A DNA stretch of 64,000 nucleotides, from positions 1-64,000 of the forward strand of contig NZ_FOFU01000006.1 in the NCBI RefSeq assembly GCF_900111035.1, read 5' to 3'. Position 1 is the first letter of the stretch. The number at the start of each line of letters is the position of its first letter. This stretch comes from Treponema bryantii. Lineage in GTDB: Bacteria; Spirochaetota; Spirochaetia; Treponematales; Treponemataceae. Below, in pieces: positions 36,713 through 45,020 of this stretch. The notes below the pieces were generated by a model that saw only the letters and a list, made by a program, of their open reading frames with translations, had not been told where the DNA came from and made no database searches. The position numbers were made by a program, and so were the translations under genes.

Positions 36713-37480
36713 CTATTTATTTTTGATTATCTGATTCAGCCCTTCAAGAACAAGATTTTTTTCAATCCTGTCAAAAAGACCTTCGTTTTCAAAAAGATAT
36801 GAAAGTCCACCTGTGGCAATTACAAAAGGCTTCTGGCCATTAAAGATTTCTCTGGTAAATTGCTGAATCAGTTCTTTTATACCACCGAGAGCTCCGTAGT
36901 AAACTCCGGCCTGAATGCATTGTGTTGTCGAAGTTCCGGGAAGTTTTTCCGGCTGAGTAATTTGTACTTCCGGTAACTGTGCTGTTCCAGAAACGAGTGA
37001 TTTTACAATCAGATTCATACCTGGAAGAATTGCACCTCCGCAAAACTCTTTTTCTTTTGTGATAACATCTACTGTTGTAGCAGTTCCCATATCTACGACA
37101 ATAAGATTTTTGTCTGGCTCCAGTGCTGTTGCTCCGATGCCAGCGGCTATGCGGTCTGTTCCTAGTTTTTCCGGATTTTTGTAAGAAATCTTTAGACCGG
37201 TTTTACAGTTTGACTGCAGGAACAGGACTTCTTTTTCAAAGGCTTTTTTACAGGCATTTATAATTGTTGAGTTCATGGATGGAACTACGGAACAGACGGA
37301 GATTTCTGAGATCTCAGTTAGTGCGAGGCCTGCTCGCTTTATTTCTGAAAGAAAGAAATCTGCAAGAGCCTCTTCCGTACATCCGCCACCGTTTTCACGA
37401 CAGAAAGTATGAACAAGCTTATCTTCATTAAAGAGTCCGCACGATAGTCTTGTGTTTCCAGCATCCAGAGTAAGTGTCAT
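36713..37480 (-). CDS. coaX: Type III pantothenate kinase
   Basis: 255 residues of an ASKHA kinase. It has 'LTLDAGNTRLSCGLF' (phosphate 1), 'GTDRIAAGIGATAL' (pantothenate site), 'LIVVDMGTATTVDVI' (phosphate 2) and 'GGAILPGMNLIVKSL'. It phosphorylates pantothenate, the first step to coenzyme A. The start overlaps coaB by 4 nt. Confidence 0.94.
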   Translation of the reverse strand: MTLTLDAGNTRLSCGLFNEDKLVHTFCRENGGGCTEEALADFFLSEIKRAGLALTEISEISVCSVVPSMNSTIINACKKAFEKEVLFLQSNCKTGLKISYKNPEKLGTDRIAAGIGATALEPDKNLIVVDMGTATTVDVITKEKEFCGGAILPGMNLIVKSLVSGTAQLPEVQITQPEKLPGTSTTQCIQAGVYYGALGGIKELIQQFTREIFNGQKPFVIATGGLSYLFENEGLFDRIEKNLVLEGLNQIIKNK

Positions 37481-38175
37481 TTTTCGGCCTCCTCCGGCTC
37501 GGCGGTTTTTAGGAGCGACAGGAGTTCCTGGGCCATCTGAAGGTTTGTGGTGCCCGCTGCGTGGATTTTGCCGTCTGAAGTGAGGATATTAAATGGATGG
37601 AGGTCGCTGGTGATTTCCGAGAGGTCGTTCGCCACGATAAAGTCTGCATTGCTGTGCGCAAAAAGTTTTGCGGCTGCGCGGGCACGATCTGAGGGGGCGG
37701 CCCCGCTGGTAAGTTTGAAGCACACGATTTTAGCGTTGGGATTTCCACCTTCTGCCGCCCAGTAACGAAGCGAATCTGCTAGTTTTGGAGCCTTTCGGAA
37801 AATAACCGTGAGCTCTTCATCAGACTGAAGCTTTGAAACCTGTTTTCCAGCTTTGATTGTTTTTCCACCTGTAATAATTTCAGACGGAATATAGTCACTT
37901 ACAGCCGCTGCATGAATTACAGCATCATAAGAACGTGTACAAAGCTCACTCTGAATAGCCTGAGAAAGTTCCTGTCCTGTCGTAAAAAAAACGCATTTTA
38001 CCGCAGAATCTGCAGGTTTTATTGCATTTTCTGCGGTAATCAGCGTAACTTCATTGCCATTTTGAGCAAAAAAGCCGGCAAGTTCCGCAGAGGTTTTACC
38101 TGAAGAAGAATTGGTAACAACCCTTACACTATCGATATATTCCCTGCAGCCCCCGCCTGTAATCAAAACTCTCAT
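37477..38175 (-). CDS. coaB: Phosphopantothenate-cysteine ligase (stand-alone)
   Basis: 232 residues. 'MRVLITGGGCREYIDSVRVVTNSSSGKTSAELAGFF' is the DFP-domain nucleotide loop. 'IHAAAVSDYIP', 'KLQSDEELTVIFRKAPKLADSLR' and 'FIVANDLSEI' complete the ligase. In many bacteria this domain is fused behind CoaC; here the two are separate genes overlapping by 4 nt. It joins phosphopantothenate with cysteine. Confidence 0.92.
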   Translation of the reverse strand: MRVLITGGGCREYIDSVRVVTNSSSGKTSAELAGFFAQNGNEVTLITAENAIKPADSAVKCVFFTTGQELSQAIQSELCTRSYDAVIHAAAVSDYIPSEIITGGKTIKAGKQVSKLQSDEELTVIFRKAPKLADSLRYWAAEGGNPNAKIVCFKLTSGAAPSDRARAAAKLFAHSNADFIVANDLSEITSDLHPFNILTSDGKIHAAGTTNLQMAQELLSLLKTAEPEEAEK

Positions 38176-38720
38176 ACCGATTCCTTTATAAATTCTACAG
38201 CAGTTTCTGGGGAAATCAATTTTCCCTTTCCTACACTGCCGCAGGCTAACCGGCCTTCATCCGTCGGAAGAATCTTTGTGCCCCAGCTTTCAAGTTTTTT
38301 CAGATTTTCCTGAACTGCTGGATGCGCAAACATATTAGAATTCATTGCAGGAGCAAGTAAAACAGGCTTATCAAAATTATTTGCTAAAAATACTGCGCCA
38401 AACAAATCATCACTTAAACCACAGGCAAGCCGCGAAATACAGTTTGCACTTGCCGGATAAATCATAATCAGATCCGCCCATTTCTGAGCGAGCGTAATAT
38501 GAGGAATACAATCCGGCTCACAGGCAAACATATTCTGAGTCAAAGCTTTTTTATGAGTAAGGCCTTCAAAAACTGCCGGCTGAAGAAATTTCAGAGCTCC
38601 ATCCGAAAGCGAAATCTGAACTTCTGCCCCTTCCTTTACAAGAAGATTTGCAAGCTCGCAGGCCTTATAGCAGGCAATTGAGCCGGTAACGTGAAGCAAA
38701 ATCTTTTTATCTTTCAACAT
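38172..38720 (-). CDS. coaC: Phosphopantothenoylcysteine decarboxylase (stand-alone)
   Basis: 182 residues of a flavin decarboxylase. It has 'ILLHVTGSIACYKACELANLLVKEGAEV', 'HITLAQKWADLIMIYPASANCISRLACGLSDDLFG', 'LLAPAMNSNMFAHPAV' and 'LACGSVGKGKL'. The PASANT-like and PAMN motifs and the late Cys are the catalytic signatures. It decarboxylates the CoaB product to 4'-phosphopantetheine. It overlaps panC by 14 nt. Confidence 0.93.
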   Translation of the reverse strand: MLKDKKILLHVTGSIACYKACELANLLVKEGAEVQISLSDGALKFLQPAVFEGLTHKKALTQNMFACEPDCIPHITLAQKWADLIMIYPASANCISRLACGLSDDLFGAVFLANNFDKPVLLAPAMNSNMFAHPAVQENLKKLESWGTKILPTDEGRLACGSVGKGKLISPETAVEFIKESV

Positions 38721-39474
38721 TGTCTATAAGTCTTACATCTTCAATGGATGCGGCAGCGTAAAGGCGGTTTCCAACTTCCGTTACATAATCAATCATAAAG
38801 CCATCTGCTTCCAGCTGGGCCTTAATCTCATCAACACTTTTTCCACTTGCAAGAGCCTTATGAAGGCACGGTGCCTTTGCGAGCCCAGCCGGTGAAAGAC
38901 GCTTGTTTCTTGAACTGAAAGCAAGCCCGTTTTCTTCGCGGACAATAGGACATGGAATAACTTCTGTACGAAGGAAAAAAGCCTTTGCCATTCCATCCAA
39001 AAGCTTGTACTGCTGGAAATCTTTTTCACCAAAATAAGCCTTTTCCGGAAGGAAAATCTGGAAAAGCTTCATAACAACTGTGAGAACTCCATCAAAATGG
39101 CCCGGGCGGCTTGCACCACACAAAGTTTTGCTGAAAGAATCTTCAGAAAGCTTATAGTGGTAATCATCCGGGTACATAATGTCGTAAGTCGGAGCAAAAA
39201 GATAATCGACTCCGGTCTTTTCCAAAAGTGCACAGTCCTCTTCCCAGGTTTTCGGATAAGTTTTCAAATCATTTTGATTATTAAACTGAACAGGATTCAG
39301 AAAAATGCTTACAACGCTGATATCATTTTCTTTAATTGCTCGTTCAACAAGGGAAAGATGACCTTTGTGAAGGGCGCCCATTGTCGGAACAAGTCCAATA
39401 CTCTGATGTTTTTCTTTTCGGTTAATTGATTTTTCTATTTCGAGCCATTCGGCTGGTGTATTTATGATTTTCAT
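38707..39474 (-). CDS. panC: Pantothenate synthetase
   Basis: 255 residues. 'VPTMGALHKGHLSLVERA' carries the HxGH-type ATP site, and 'FLNPVQFNNQNDLKTYPKT', 'GHFDGVLTVVMKLFQI', 'YFGEKDFQQYKLL' and 'SSRNKRL' follow. It joins pantoate and beta-alanine. It is somewhat shorter than usual (about 280) at the C-terminus. I start at the ATG at 39474, which overlaps the panB stop as ATGA; a longer frame to 39522 lies inside panB. Confidence 0.94.
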   Translation of the reverse strand: MKIINTPAEWLEIEKSINRKEKHQSIGLVPTMGALHKGHLSLVERAIKENDISVVSIFLNPVQFNNQNDLKTYPKTWEEDCALLEKTGVDYLFAPTYDIMYPDDYHYKLSEDSFSKTLCGASRPGHFDGVLTVVMKLFQIFLPEKAYFGEKDFQQYKLLDGMAKAFFLRTEVIPCPIVREENGLAFSSRNKRLSPAGLAKAPCLHKALASGKSVDEIKAQLEADGFMIDYVTEVGNRLYAAASIEDVRLIDNVER

Positions 39475-40265
39475 TTTGTAAAAGTCTCCTCGGCAGCTGG
39501 GAATGTGTGATTTTTGCAGCACTCGTCATATTCGTTCAGAGCATTTTTTACTAAATCAGCTCCATTCATAAAATGACGTACAAATTTTGGTTTGAAAGAT
39601 GATAAGCCCAGAAGGTCGTGAAGCACGAGCACCTGCCCGTCCACTGCAGACCCGCCGCCAATCCCGATAACCGGCACCGACACAGCCCGGCTCATAGCAG
39701 TTGCAACGTCCGAAGGCACACATTCAGCGACAATCGCAAAACAGCCCGCCTTCTCCATGGCAACTGCATCTTTAATGAGTTTGGATTTTGCTTCCTCCGT
39801 GCGTCCCTGTACCTTATAGCCGCCCATCGCATGGAAAAACTGCGGAGTTAGCCCTAAATGGCCCATTACAGGAATTCCAGATTCTACAAGATGAGAGATA
39901 AGCTCAAGATTTCCGTCCGCCCCTTCGATTTTCACCGAATCGGCCCCGGCCGCGATGAGTTTCCCGGCCGCTTTTGTTCCGCGATATAGACCGAGCCTGG
40001 TGCTCAGAAACGGCATATCAGCCACCAGAAACTTGTCCTGGAGCCCTCTATGCACCGCACGAGTATGCAAAGCCATAAGATCCACCGTGGCGGGAATCGT
40101 ATTCTCTTCGCCGTGCATTACATTTGCAAGGCTGTCGCCAACGAGAACACAGTCGATATTTGTTTGATTTACCAGACATGCCATTGTGTAGTCATAGCAT
40201 GTCACCATAGAAATAATTGAATGCTCGGCTTTCCGTTTTGGAAAGTCTGCGGGTGAGAGTTTCAT
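39471..40265 (-). CDS. panB: 3-methyl-2-oxobutanoate hydroxymethyltransferase
   Basis: 264 residues with PanB signatures: 'ISMVTCYDYTMACLVNQTNIDCVLVGDSLANVMHG', 'RGTKAAGKLIAAGADSVKIEG', 'PVMGHLGLTPQ' and 'VIGIGGGSAVDGQVLVLHDLLGL'. It makes ketopantoate. It is the first gene of the operon. The reductase step (PanE or IlvC) is not encoded here. Confidence 0.95.
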   Translation of the reverse strand: MKLSPADFPKRKAEHSIISMVTCYDYTMACLVNQTNIDCVLVGDSLANVMHGEENTIPATVDLMALHTRAVHRGLQDKFLVADMPFLSTRLGLYRGTKAAGKLIAAGADSVKIEGADGNLELISHLVESGIPVMGHLGLTPQFFHAMGGYKVQGRTEEAKSKLIKDAVAMEKAGCFAIVAECVPSDVATAMSRAVSVPVIGIGGGSAVDGQVLVLHDLLGLSSFKPKFVRHFMNGADLVKNALNEYDECCKNHTFPAAEETFTK

Positions 40266-40444
40266 TCAGTACCTGCCTTTTTGGTCAAGTCCAAAGTTTT
40301 TTGTAATGTCAAAACGCTATCACCGCTTTCAACGAAAGTCGATGTAGTTGCGGTAAATATAACGAATCAAAAAAATAATTACAACATCAGTCCCAGGCTT
40401 CCTTTTCCTTGACCAACTCTGAATAAATCTTTAATATCTACAGT

Positions 40445-40966
40445 ATGACTAAACAGGCCGACATACTTACAGAATTTTTAGACTCAAAAACTATTGATTC
40501 GCTTTCTCACTTCCTGAACAAGGAAAAAGGATACGAATCGTCTGCCGATACTATTGCCGTAGCGTTTGGTTCAGGAAAGGGTTTTTCAAAAATGAAAGAG
40601 GATGCTGCTGAAAAGTTAGTATCGAGTTTCAAAAACAATTTAACCCTTCTTGTACAGAAAACCTGGGTTGAAAAATCGGATATTGCTTTAAAGGATCAGC
40701 TGCTCTACCAGCTTGATGTTTTTATGAGCAATAATTCATGGAAAGACAATTACGTTCTCTTTTTGCAGCTGATAAATCAGGCAGTTTTCCTGATGTTCGG
40801 ACAGAAACCGGATACTCCTGATTTTGCAGAATATACTCTCCGCATTGATCCTGAATTCGGAATTTTCTGGTGGTACATTTCAAACCTTCCTCCCAAAACT
40901 GAATGGTCAGAAGAAAAATGCCGGTTAGCTATGCTGCTCGGAATGTATTTCCTTGCAAATTACTAG
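40445..40966 (+). CDS. Conserved-looking hypothetical protein
   Basis: 173 residues, mostly helical, with no signal peptide. It contains 'YESSADTIAVAFGSGKGFSKMKEDAAEKLVSSF' and a tryptophan-rich stretch 'FGIFWWYISNLPP'. I do not recognise a family. There is no ribosome site; a TAATAT box lies 7 nt before the ATG, so the transcript may be leaderless. The upstream 179-bp gap to panB shows nothing else clear. It ends before a strong terminator that separates it from proA. Confidence 0.55.
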   Translation: MTKQADILTEFLDSKTIDSLSHFLNKEKGYESSADTIAVAFGSGKGFSKMKEDAAEKLVSSFKNNLTLLVQKTWVEKSDIALKDQLLYQLDVFMSNNSWKDNYVLFLQLINQAVFLMFGQKPDTPDFAEYTLRIDPEFGIFWWYISNLPPKTEWSEEKCRLAMLLGMYFLANY

Positions 40967-40981
40967 TTTTTAGATTTTAGC

Positions 40982-41017
40982 AGACCGGAGCTTGAGTGAG
41001 TTCCGGTCTTTTTTTTT
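40982..41017 (+). terminator. Rho-independent terminator before proA
   Basis: The stem AGACCGGA/TCCGGTCT is followed by a run of eight or more T residues. It lies between the hypothetical gene and proA, so proA needs its own promoter or read-through. Confidence 0.88.
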
Positions 41018-41028
41018 AAGGAGTCCAT

Positions 41029-42276
41029 ATGAACCTGAAAACCACAACTGATTCTTTGCGTGCTGCAAGCCAGAAACTTGCCCTTCAGAATGCCAGCGAG
41101 AAAAATGCTGCACTGGCTGCTGTTGCTGAAGGTCTGGACAAAAATCGTGCATCTATCATTGCTGCAAACGATGAAGATGTAAAAAATGCACGTAATGCCG
41201 GTATTTCTGAGTCAATCATTGACCGTCTTATGCTCAACGACAAGAGAATAGACGGCATAATTGACAGTCTTCGCATTGTAATTAGTCAGACAGACCCCGT
41301 TGGCGAAGAAGTTGCAGGTTGGAAAACTCCCAATGGAATGTCTATCCGTCAGGTTCGTGTACCGCTCGGAGTTGTGGCAATTATTTACGAAAGCCGTCCG
41401 AACGTTACTGTAGACGCCTTCAGTCTTGCTTATAAGAGCGGAAACGCTATTCTGCTTCGCGGTTCATCTTCTGCTTATAATTCAAATAAAGAGATTGTAA
41501 GAGTGATTCGTGAAGCGCTGGCCGGAGTGGCTGGTGGCGTTCCAGAAGCAATTGAACTGGTTGAAGTTCGCGAGCACGACCATAGTGATGTTGATGAAAT
41601 TTTGAACGCTGTTGGTATGATTGATGTATGTCTGCCACGCGGCGGTAAAAAACTGATAGAAAACGTTGTTCGTAATGCCAAAGTTCCGGTTATTGAAACT
41701 GGAAGCGGCGTTTGTCATCTTTATGTTGATGAATATGCTGATTTAGATATGGCTGCAAAAATCGCTGAGAACGCTAAAATTCAGCGTCCAAGCGTTTGCA
41801 ATGCAATTGAGTGCGTTGTCGTACACAACAAGGTTGCAGCTGAGTTCTTACCAAAACTCGAGGCTATTTTCGCAGGCCGCGTAAAAATGCATGCAGACGA
41901 AAGAGCTATCCAGCACCTGAAAAATGCTGTTCCAGCAACAGATGCTGATTTCGGCAACGAATATCTCGATTATGAATGCTGTGTAAAGGTTGTAGATTCA
42001 ATTGAAGAAGCCATCAGCTACATCAATTCACACAACACAAAGCACAGTGAAAGCATTATTTCCGAGAGCCGTGCAAATACAAGACTCTTCCAGGCAATGA
42101 TTGACGCAAGCTGTGTTTATGTAAATGCAAGTACACGCTTTACAGACGGCGGTGAGTTCGGTTTTGGCGCAGAACTCGGAATCAGCACCCAGAAGCTGCA
42201 CGCCCGCGGCCCAATGGGAATTAAAGTATTAACAACCACCAAGTATCTTATAGATGGTGAAGGACAGATAAGGTAG
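41029..42276 (+). CDS. proA: Gamma-glutamyl phosphate reductase
   Basis: 415 residues of the aldehyde-dehydrogenase superfamily. It has 'VPLGVVAIIYESRPNVTVDAFSL', 'GNAILLRGSSSAYNSN', 'LPRGGKKLIENVV', 'IETGSGVCHLYVDEYADL' and 'QRPSVCNAIECVVVH' with the catalytic Cys in SVCNA. It makes glutamate semialdehyde for proline. AAGGAG precedes the ATG. proB and proC follow in the same direction. Confidence 0.95.
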   Translation: MNLKTTTDSLRAASQKLALQNASEKNAALAAVAEGLDKNRASIIAANDEDVKNARNAGISESIIDRLMLNDKRIDGIIDSLRIVISQTDPVGEEVAGWKTPNGMSIRQVRVPLGVVAIIYESRPNVTVDAFSLAYKSGNAILLRGSSSAYNSNKEIVRVIREALAGVAGGVPEAIELVEVREHDHSDVDEILNAVGMIDVCLPRGGKKLIENVVRNAKVPVIETGSGVCHLYVDEYADLDMAAKIAENAKIQRPSVCNAIECVVVHNKVAAEFLPKLEAIFAGRVKMHADERAIQHLKNAVPATDADFGNEYLDYECCVKVVDSIEEAISYINSHNTKHSESIISESRANTRLFQAMIDASCVYVNASTRFTDGGEFGFGAELGISTQKLHARGPMGIKVLTTTKYLIDGEGQIR

Positions 42277-42281
42277 GTGCC

Positions 42282-42371
42282 AGGTTATAGGTTTTAGGTG
42301 TCAGGAGGGGAAAGCCTTCCCCTGTCTCGCACTTCGTTGCTCGCCAACCTAAAACCTAATACCTATAACCT
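42282..42371. repeat. Long imperfect inverted repeat between proA and proB
   Basis: The left arm AGGTTATAGGTTTTAGGT pairs with ACCTAAAACCTA and ACCTATAACCT on the right. The loop contains GGGGAAAGCC-TTCCCC and 'CGCACTTCGTTGC', a wording shared with the repeat inside the DUF763 gene. It may be a mobile palindromic repeat or modulate read-through into proB. Confidence 0.7.
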
Positions 42372-42390
42372 TTAATAAGGAGTAAGTTAC

Positions 42391-43191
42391 ATGGGAAAAA
42401 TAAATGAAAGCCTCAAAAAGGCACGCAAAATAGTTATAAAAATCGGCAGCAACACCCTGGCAAAAGCCGACGGAACTCAGAACACTGAGTTCATGGCAGA
42501 GTTTGCCGAGCAGTGTGCTGAACTTATCAAACAGGGAAAACAGATTATTCTGGTTTCGTCGGGAGCTCAGGTTGCCGGCGTTTCCACAACAAAGGAATGG
42601 GCCCGCAAAAAGGATGTTCACTACCGCCAGGCCCTCTGTGCAATTGGTCAGGTAGAGCTTATGCACCAGTGGCGCAAAGCCTTCCAGAAGCAAGACCTTC
42701 ACATAGGCCAGCTCCTTCTCACAAAAGATGATTTTAAAAACGAGCACCGCAGTCTCAATATCCGCAACACACTTTTCACACTTGTAGACGAAGGTGTTGT
42801 ACCCATCATCAACGAAAACGACAGCGTAAGTTTTGATGAAATTAAGATCGGCGATAACGATAACCTGAGTGCTCTCACAGCAATTCTGTGGTCTGCCGAC
42901 CTTTTGATTTTGTTCAGCGACATCGATGGTGTTTATTCGGATAATCCAAAGACAAACCCAGATGCAAAGCTCATCGAGAGTGTTGATAACATTCCAGAGC
43001 TTCGTAAATCAATCAAAATTGGTGATACAAACGCTTTCGGAACCGGCGGCATGGAAACAAAGATTCAGGCTGCAGAGAAGGTTACTGAGTATGGAATTGA
43101 GATGCTGCTGGCTAATGGCGGAAAGGAAAAGGCTCTCACCGGACTTTTAGAAGAAAACGCTAAAGGAACAGTATTCAAAACAGAATTATAA
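42391..43191 (+). CDS. proB: Glutamate 5-kinase, short form
   Basis: 266 residues of the amino-acid kinase fold. It has 'ARKIVIKIGSNTLA', 'IILVSSGAQVAGV', 'PIINENDSVSFDEIKIGDNDNLSALTA' and 'GTGGMETKIQAAEKVTEYGIEM'. It lacks the C-terminal PUA domain of the E. coli enzyme (367 residues), like several other compact ProB proteins. It phosphorylates glutamate, the first step of proline synthesis. A strong AAGGAG precedes the ATG. Confidence 0.94.
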   Translation: MGKINESLKKARKIVIKIGSNTLAKADGTQNTEFMAEFAEQCAELIKQGKQIILVSSGAQVAGVSTTKEWARKKDVHYRQALCAIGQVELMHQWRKAFQKQDLHIGQLLLTKDDFKNEHRSLNIRNTLFTLVDEGVVPIINENDSVSFDEIKIGDNDNLSALTAILWSADLLILFSDIDGVYSDNPKTNPDAKLIESVDNIPELRKSIKIGDTNAFGTGGMETKIQAAEKVTEYGIEMLLANGGKEKALTGLLEENAKGTVFKTEL

Positions 43192-43202
43192 GAGGATAAG
43201 CT

Positions 43203-43225
43203 AAAAATTGCTTTCGCAATTTTTT
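43203..43225 (+). terminator. Hairpin with T tract after proB
   Basis: AAAAATTGC/GCAATTTTT with T extension lies just after the proB stop. A second hairpin, AAGGCCGCC/GGCGGCCTT, follows at about 43246-43267, just before the proC ribosome site. Confidence 0.65.
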
Positions 43226-43280
43226 TAACGCTTTTCAATCTATCAAAGGCCGCCCAGGCGGCCTTACTCAGGAGGAAAAA

Positions 43281-44069
43281 ATGAAAATCGGATGTATTGG
43301 AACTGGTGCGATGGGCGGAGCGATTATGCGCGCTGTCTGCAAAAAATATGATGTGAGCCAGATTAAGGTTACTGATAAAAATGTTGAGATGGGCAAGGCT
43401 TTTGCGGCTGAGACTGGGGCTGTTTTTGTTGAGAATAACACTGATGTGCTCGACTGCGATTATGTTTTTCTTGCTGTGAAGCCGCAGTTCCTTGGCGATG
43501 TTTTTGCTGAGATTGCCGGAAAAATTTCTAACAAGACTGTTGTGATTTCTATGGCTGCCGGTGTGAAAATCGAAAAGCTCGAGAACTGGGCACCTAAGGC
43601 TCGCTTTATCCGCATGATGCCGAATGTTTGTGCACAGATTGGCGAAGCAATGACCGCCGTTACTTATAAAGATAATATTTCTGATGTTGAGGCAAAAACT
43701 GCCATTGAGATTTTGAGCTCAGCTGGAAAAGTAGAAGTTGTTCCTGAAAAACTGATGGACTGTGTAACTGCTGTTAGCGGTTCTGGTCCGGCTTTTGTAT
43801 TTATGTTTATTGAAGCTCTGGCTGATGCTGCTGTTCGCTGTGGAATGCCACGTGCTCAGGCTTATACTTACGCTGCACAGACTGTTTACGGTTCAGCTGG
43901 AATGGTTCTGGAAAGCGGAAAGCATCCTGCAGTTCTTAAAGACATGGTTTGTTCACCTGCCGGAACTACAATCGAAGGTGTTGCAGCCCTCGAAAAAAAT
44001 AACTTCCGCAATGCAGTAATTGAAGCAGTTACTGCTGCATGCAATCGTTCAATTGCCCTCGGCAAATAA
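43281..44069 (+). CDS. proC: Pyrroline-5-carboxylate reductase
   Basis: 262 residues. The NAD(P) loop is 'IGCIGTGAMGGAIM', then 'FLAVKPQFLGDV', 'FIRMMPNVCAQIGEAMTA', 'DCVTAVSGSGPAFVFMFIEALADAAVRCGMPR' and 'MVCSPAGTTIEGVAALE'. It completes proline synthesis. AGGAGG precedes the ATG. Confidence 0.95.
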   Translation: MKIGCIGTGAMGGAIMRAVCKKYDVSQIKVTDKNVEMGKAFAAETGAVFVENNTDVLDCDYVFLAVKPQFLGDVFAEIAGKISNKTVVISMAAGVKIEKLENWAPKARFIRMMPNVCAQIGEAMTAVTYKDNISDVEAKTAIEILSSAGKVEVVPEKLMDCVTAVSGSGPAFVFMFIEALADAAVRCGMPRAQAYTYAAQTVYGSAGMVLESGKHPAVLKDMVCSPAGTTIEGVAALEKNNFRNAVIEAVTAACNRSIALGK

Positions 44070-44072
44070 ATT

Positions 44073-44906
44073 TCATTGTCGGGTTTGACCCGACAATCTT
44101 TTCGGCTCGCCTGTCAGCAGAATACGAAGATTCAGTTTTACGTACGCACAAATTTCGCGTACGTAGCTGTGAGGAACGTAAATTACCGGGCAGGCAGAAC
44201 CAATCCCTTTAATATTACTAAAGCCCATTCTTCGGGCAAGGCGTTCGCTGCGACGCAAATGATAGCTGCTTGTTACAACCGCAGTCGGCATATCCAGAAT
44301 TTCCTGAATACTTACACCTCTATATTCTGAAAGCATTTTACAACTAAACTGAAAATTCTGAATTGTATCTTTAGCCTGATCTTCAACTAAAATCCGCTCA
44401 GGCGCAACACCTTTATTTACAAGCTGATTTTTAAGCTCCGGAGCCTCAGCATACGGCAGCCATTTTAAGGTTCCGCCGGTAACAACACAGACAGTTTCCG
44501 GATGCTGATTCAGATACTCTGCCGCCAGTTTCACACGATCCATAACAGGCTTTGGCAGATTTCCGTCCTTATCAATTCCCCCACCTAGAAGAATCACATT
44601 CTCTGCAGTTTCATTTACTGAAACAATTGCCGGATTCAAAATGAAAATCAGATTGATGATTGCAATAATGCCACCGACTCCTGCCAGACTGATGAACGTT
44701 ATTTTAATCCACTTCTTCCAGATACTCCAGAACGAGTGTCCGGTTTTGATTCTGTATATTCCAAGAAAAATCAGATAAGCACCAAGGGCTGTCCAGATGT
44801 GAGTGAAGGAAACCACGATATCCCAGAAAGTGCCGGGATTCATAAAGGTAATGATGAAATCATAAGATATGCTGATTAGCCCTAGAATGATGAGTGTAAT
44901 GTTCAT
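44073..44906 (-). CDS. YdcF/SanA family membrane protein (DUF218)
   Basis: 277 residues. Three N-terminal helices (about 3-25, 35-52, 70-92) are followed by the DUF218 domain ('VILLGGGIDKDGNLP', 'VVTGGTLKWLPYAEA', 'ILVEDQAKDTIQNFQFS', 'AVVTSSYHLRRSERLARRMGF'). Family members are linked to envelope functions; the fold is Rossmann-like. Its last codons lie inside a hairpin that also terminates proC. Confidence 0.85.
   Translation of the reverse strand: MNITLIILGLISISYDFIITFMNPGTFWDIVVSFTHIWTALGAYLIFLGIYRIKTGHSFWSIWKKWIKITFISLAGVGGIIAIINLIFILNPAIVSVNETAENVILLGGGIDKDGNLPKPVMDRVKLAAEYLNQHPETVCVVTGGTLKWLPYAEAPELKNQLVNKGVAPERILVEDQAKDTIQNFQFSCKMLSEYRGVSIQEILDMPTAVVTSSYHLRRSERLARRMGFSNIKGIGSACPVIYVPHSYVREICAYVKLNLRILLTGEPKRLSGQTRQ
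44075..44101. terminator. proC terminator embedded in the YdcF C-terminus
   Basis: The stem ATTGTCGGG/CCCGACAAT followed by CTTTT begins 5 nt after the proC stop. It encodes the last residues of the convergent YdcF gene. Confidence 0.75.
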
Positions 44907-44930
44907 TTTTATTCCTTTTCAGATTTATAT

Positions 44931-45020
44931 CGGCAAGCATAGCTTGCCTCTGTGCCGTTCTTTCGATGAACCTAAAGCAACCCTTACGGCTTGCTTTTTA
45001 ACGGTTCTTCGATTTTAGGC
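44931..45020. repeat. Structured dispersed repeat, copy 2 (overlaps hrpB 3' end)
   Basis: It matches the copy at 17641-17735 in the outer parts (GGCAAGC/GCTTGCC palindrome, GCCGTTCTTTCGAT, CCTAAA, TTTAACGG, TTCGATTTTAGG). The inner hairpin differs (AGCAA/TTGCT instead of ACTGG/CCAGT). It supplies roughly the last ten codons of hrpB. Confidence 0.7.
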
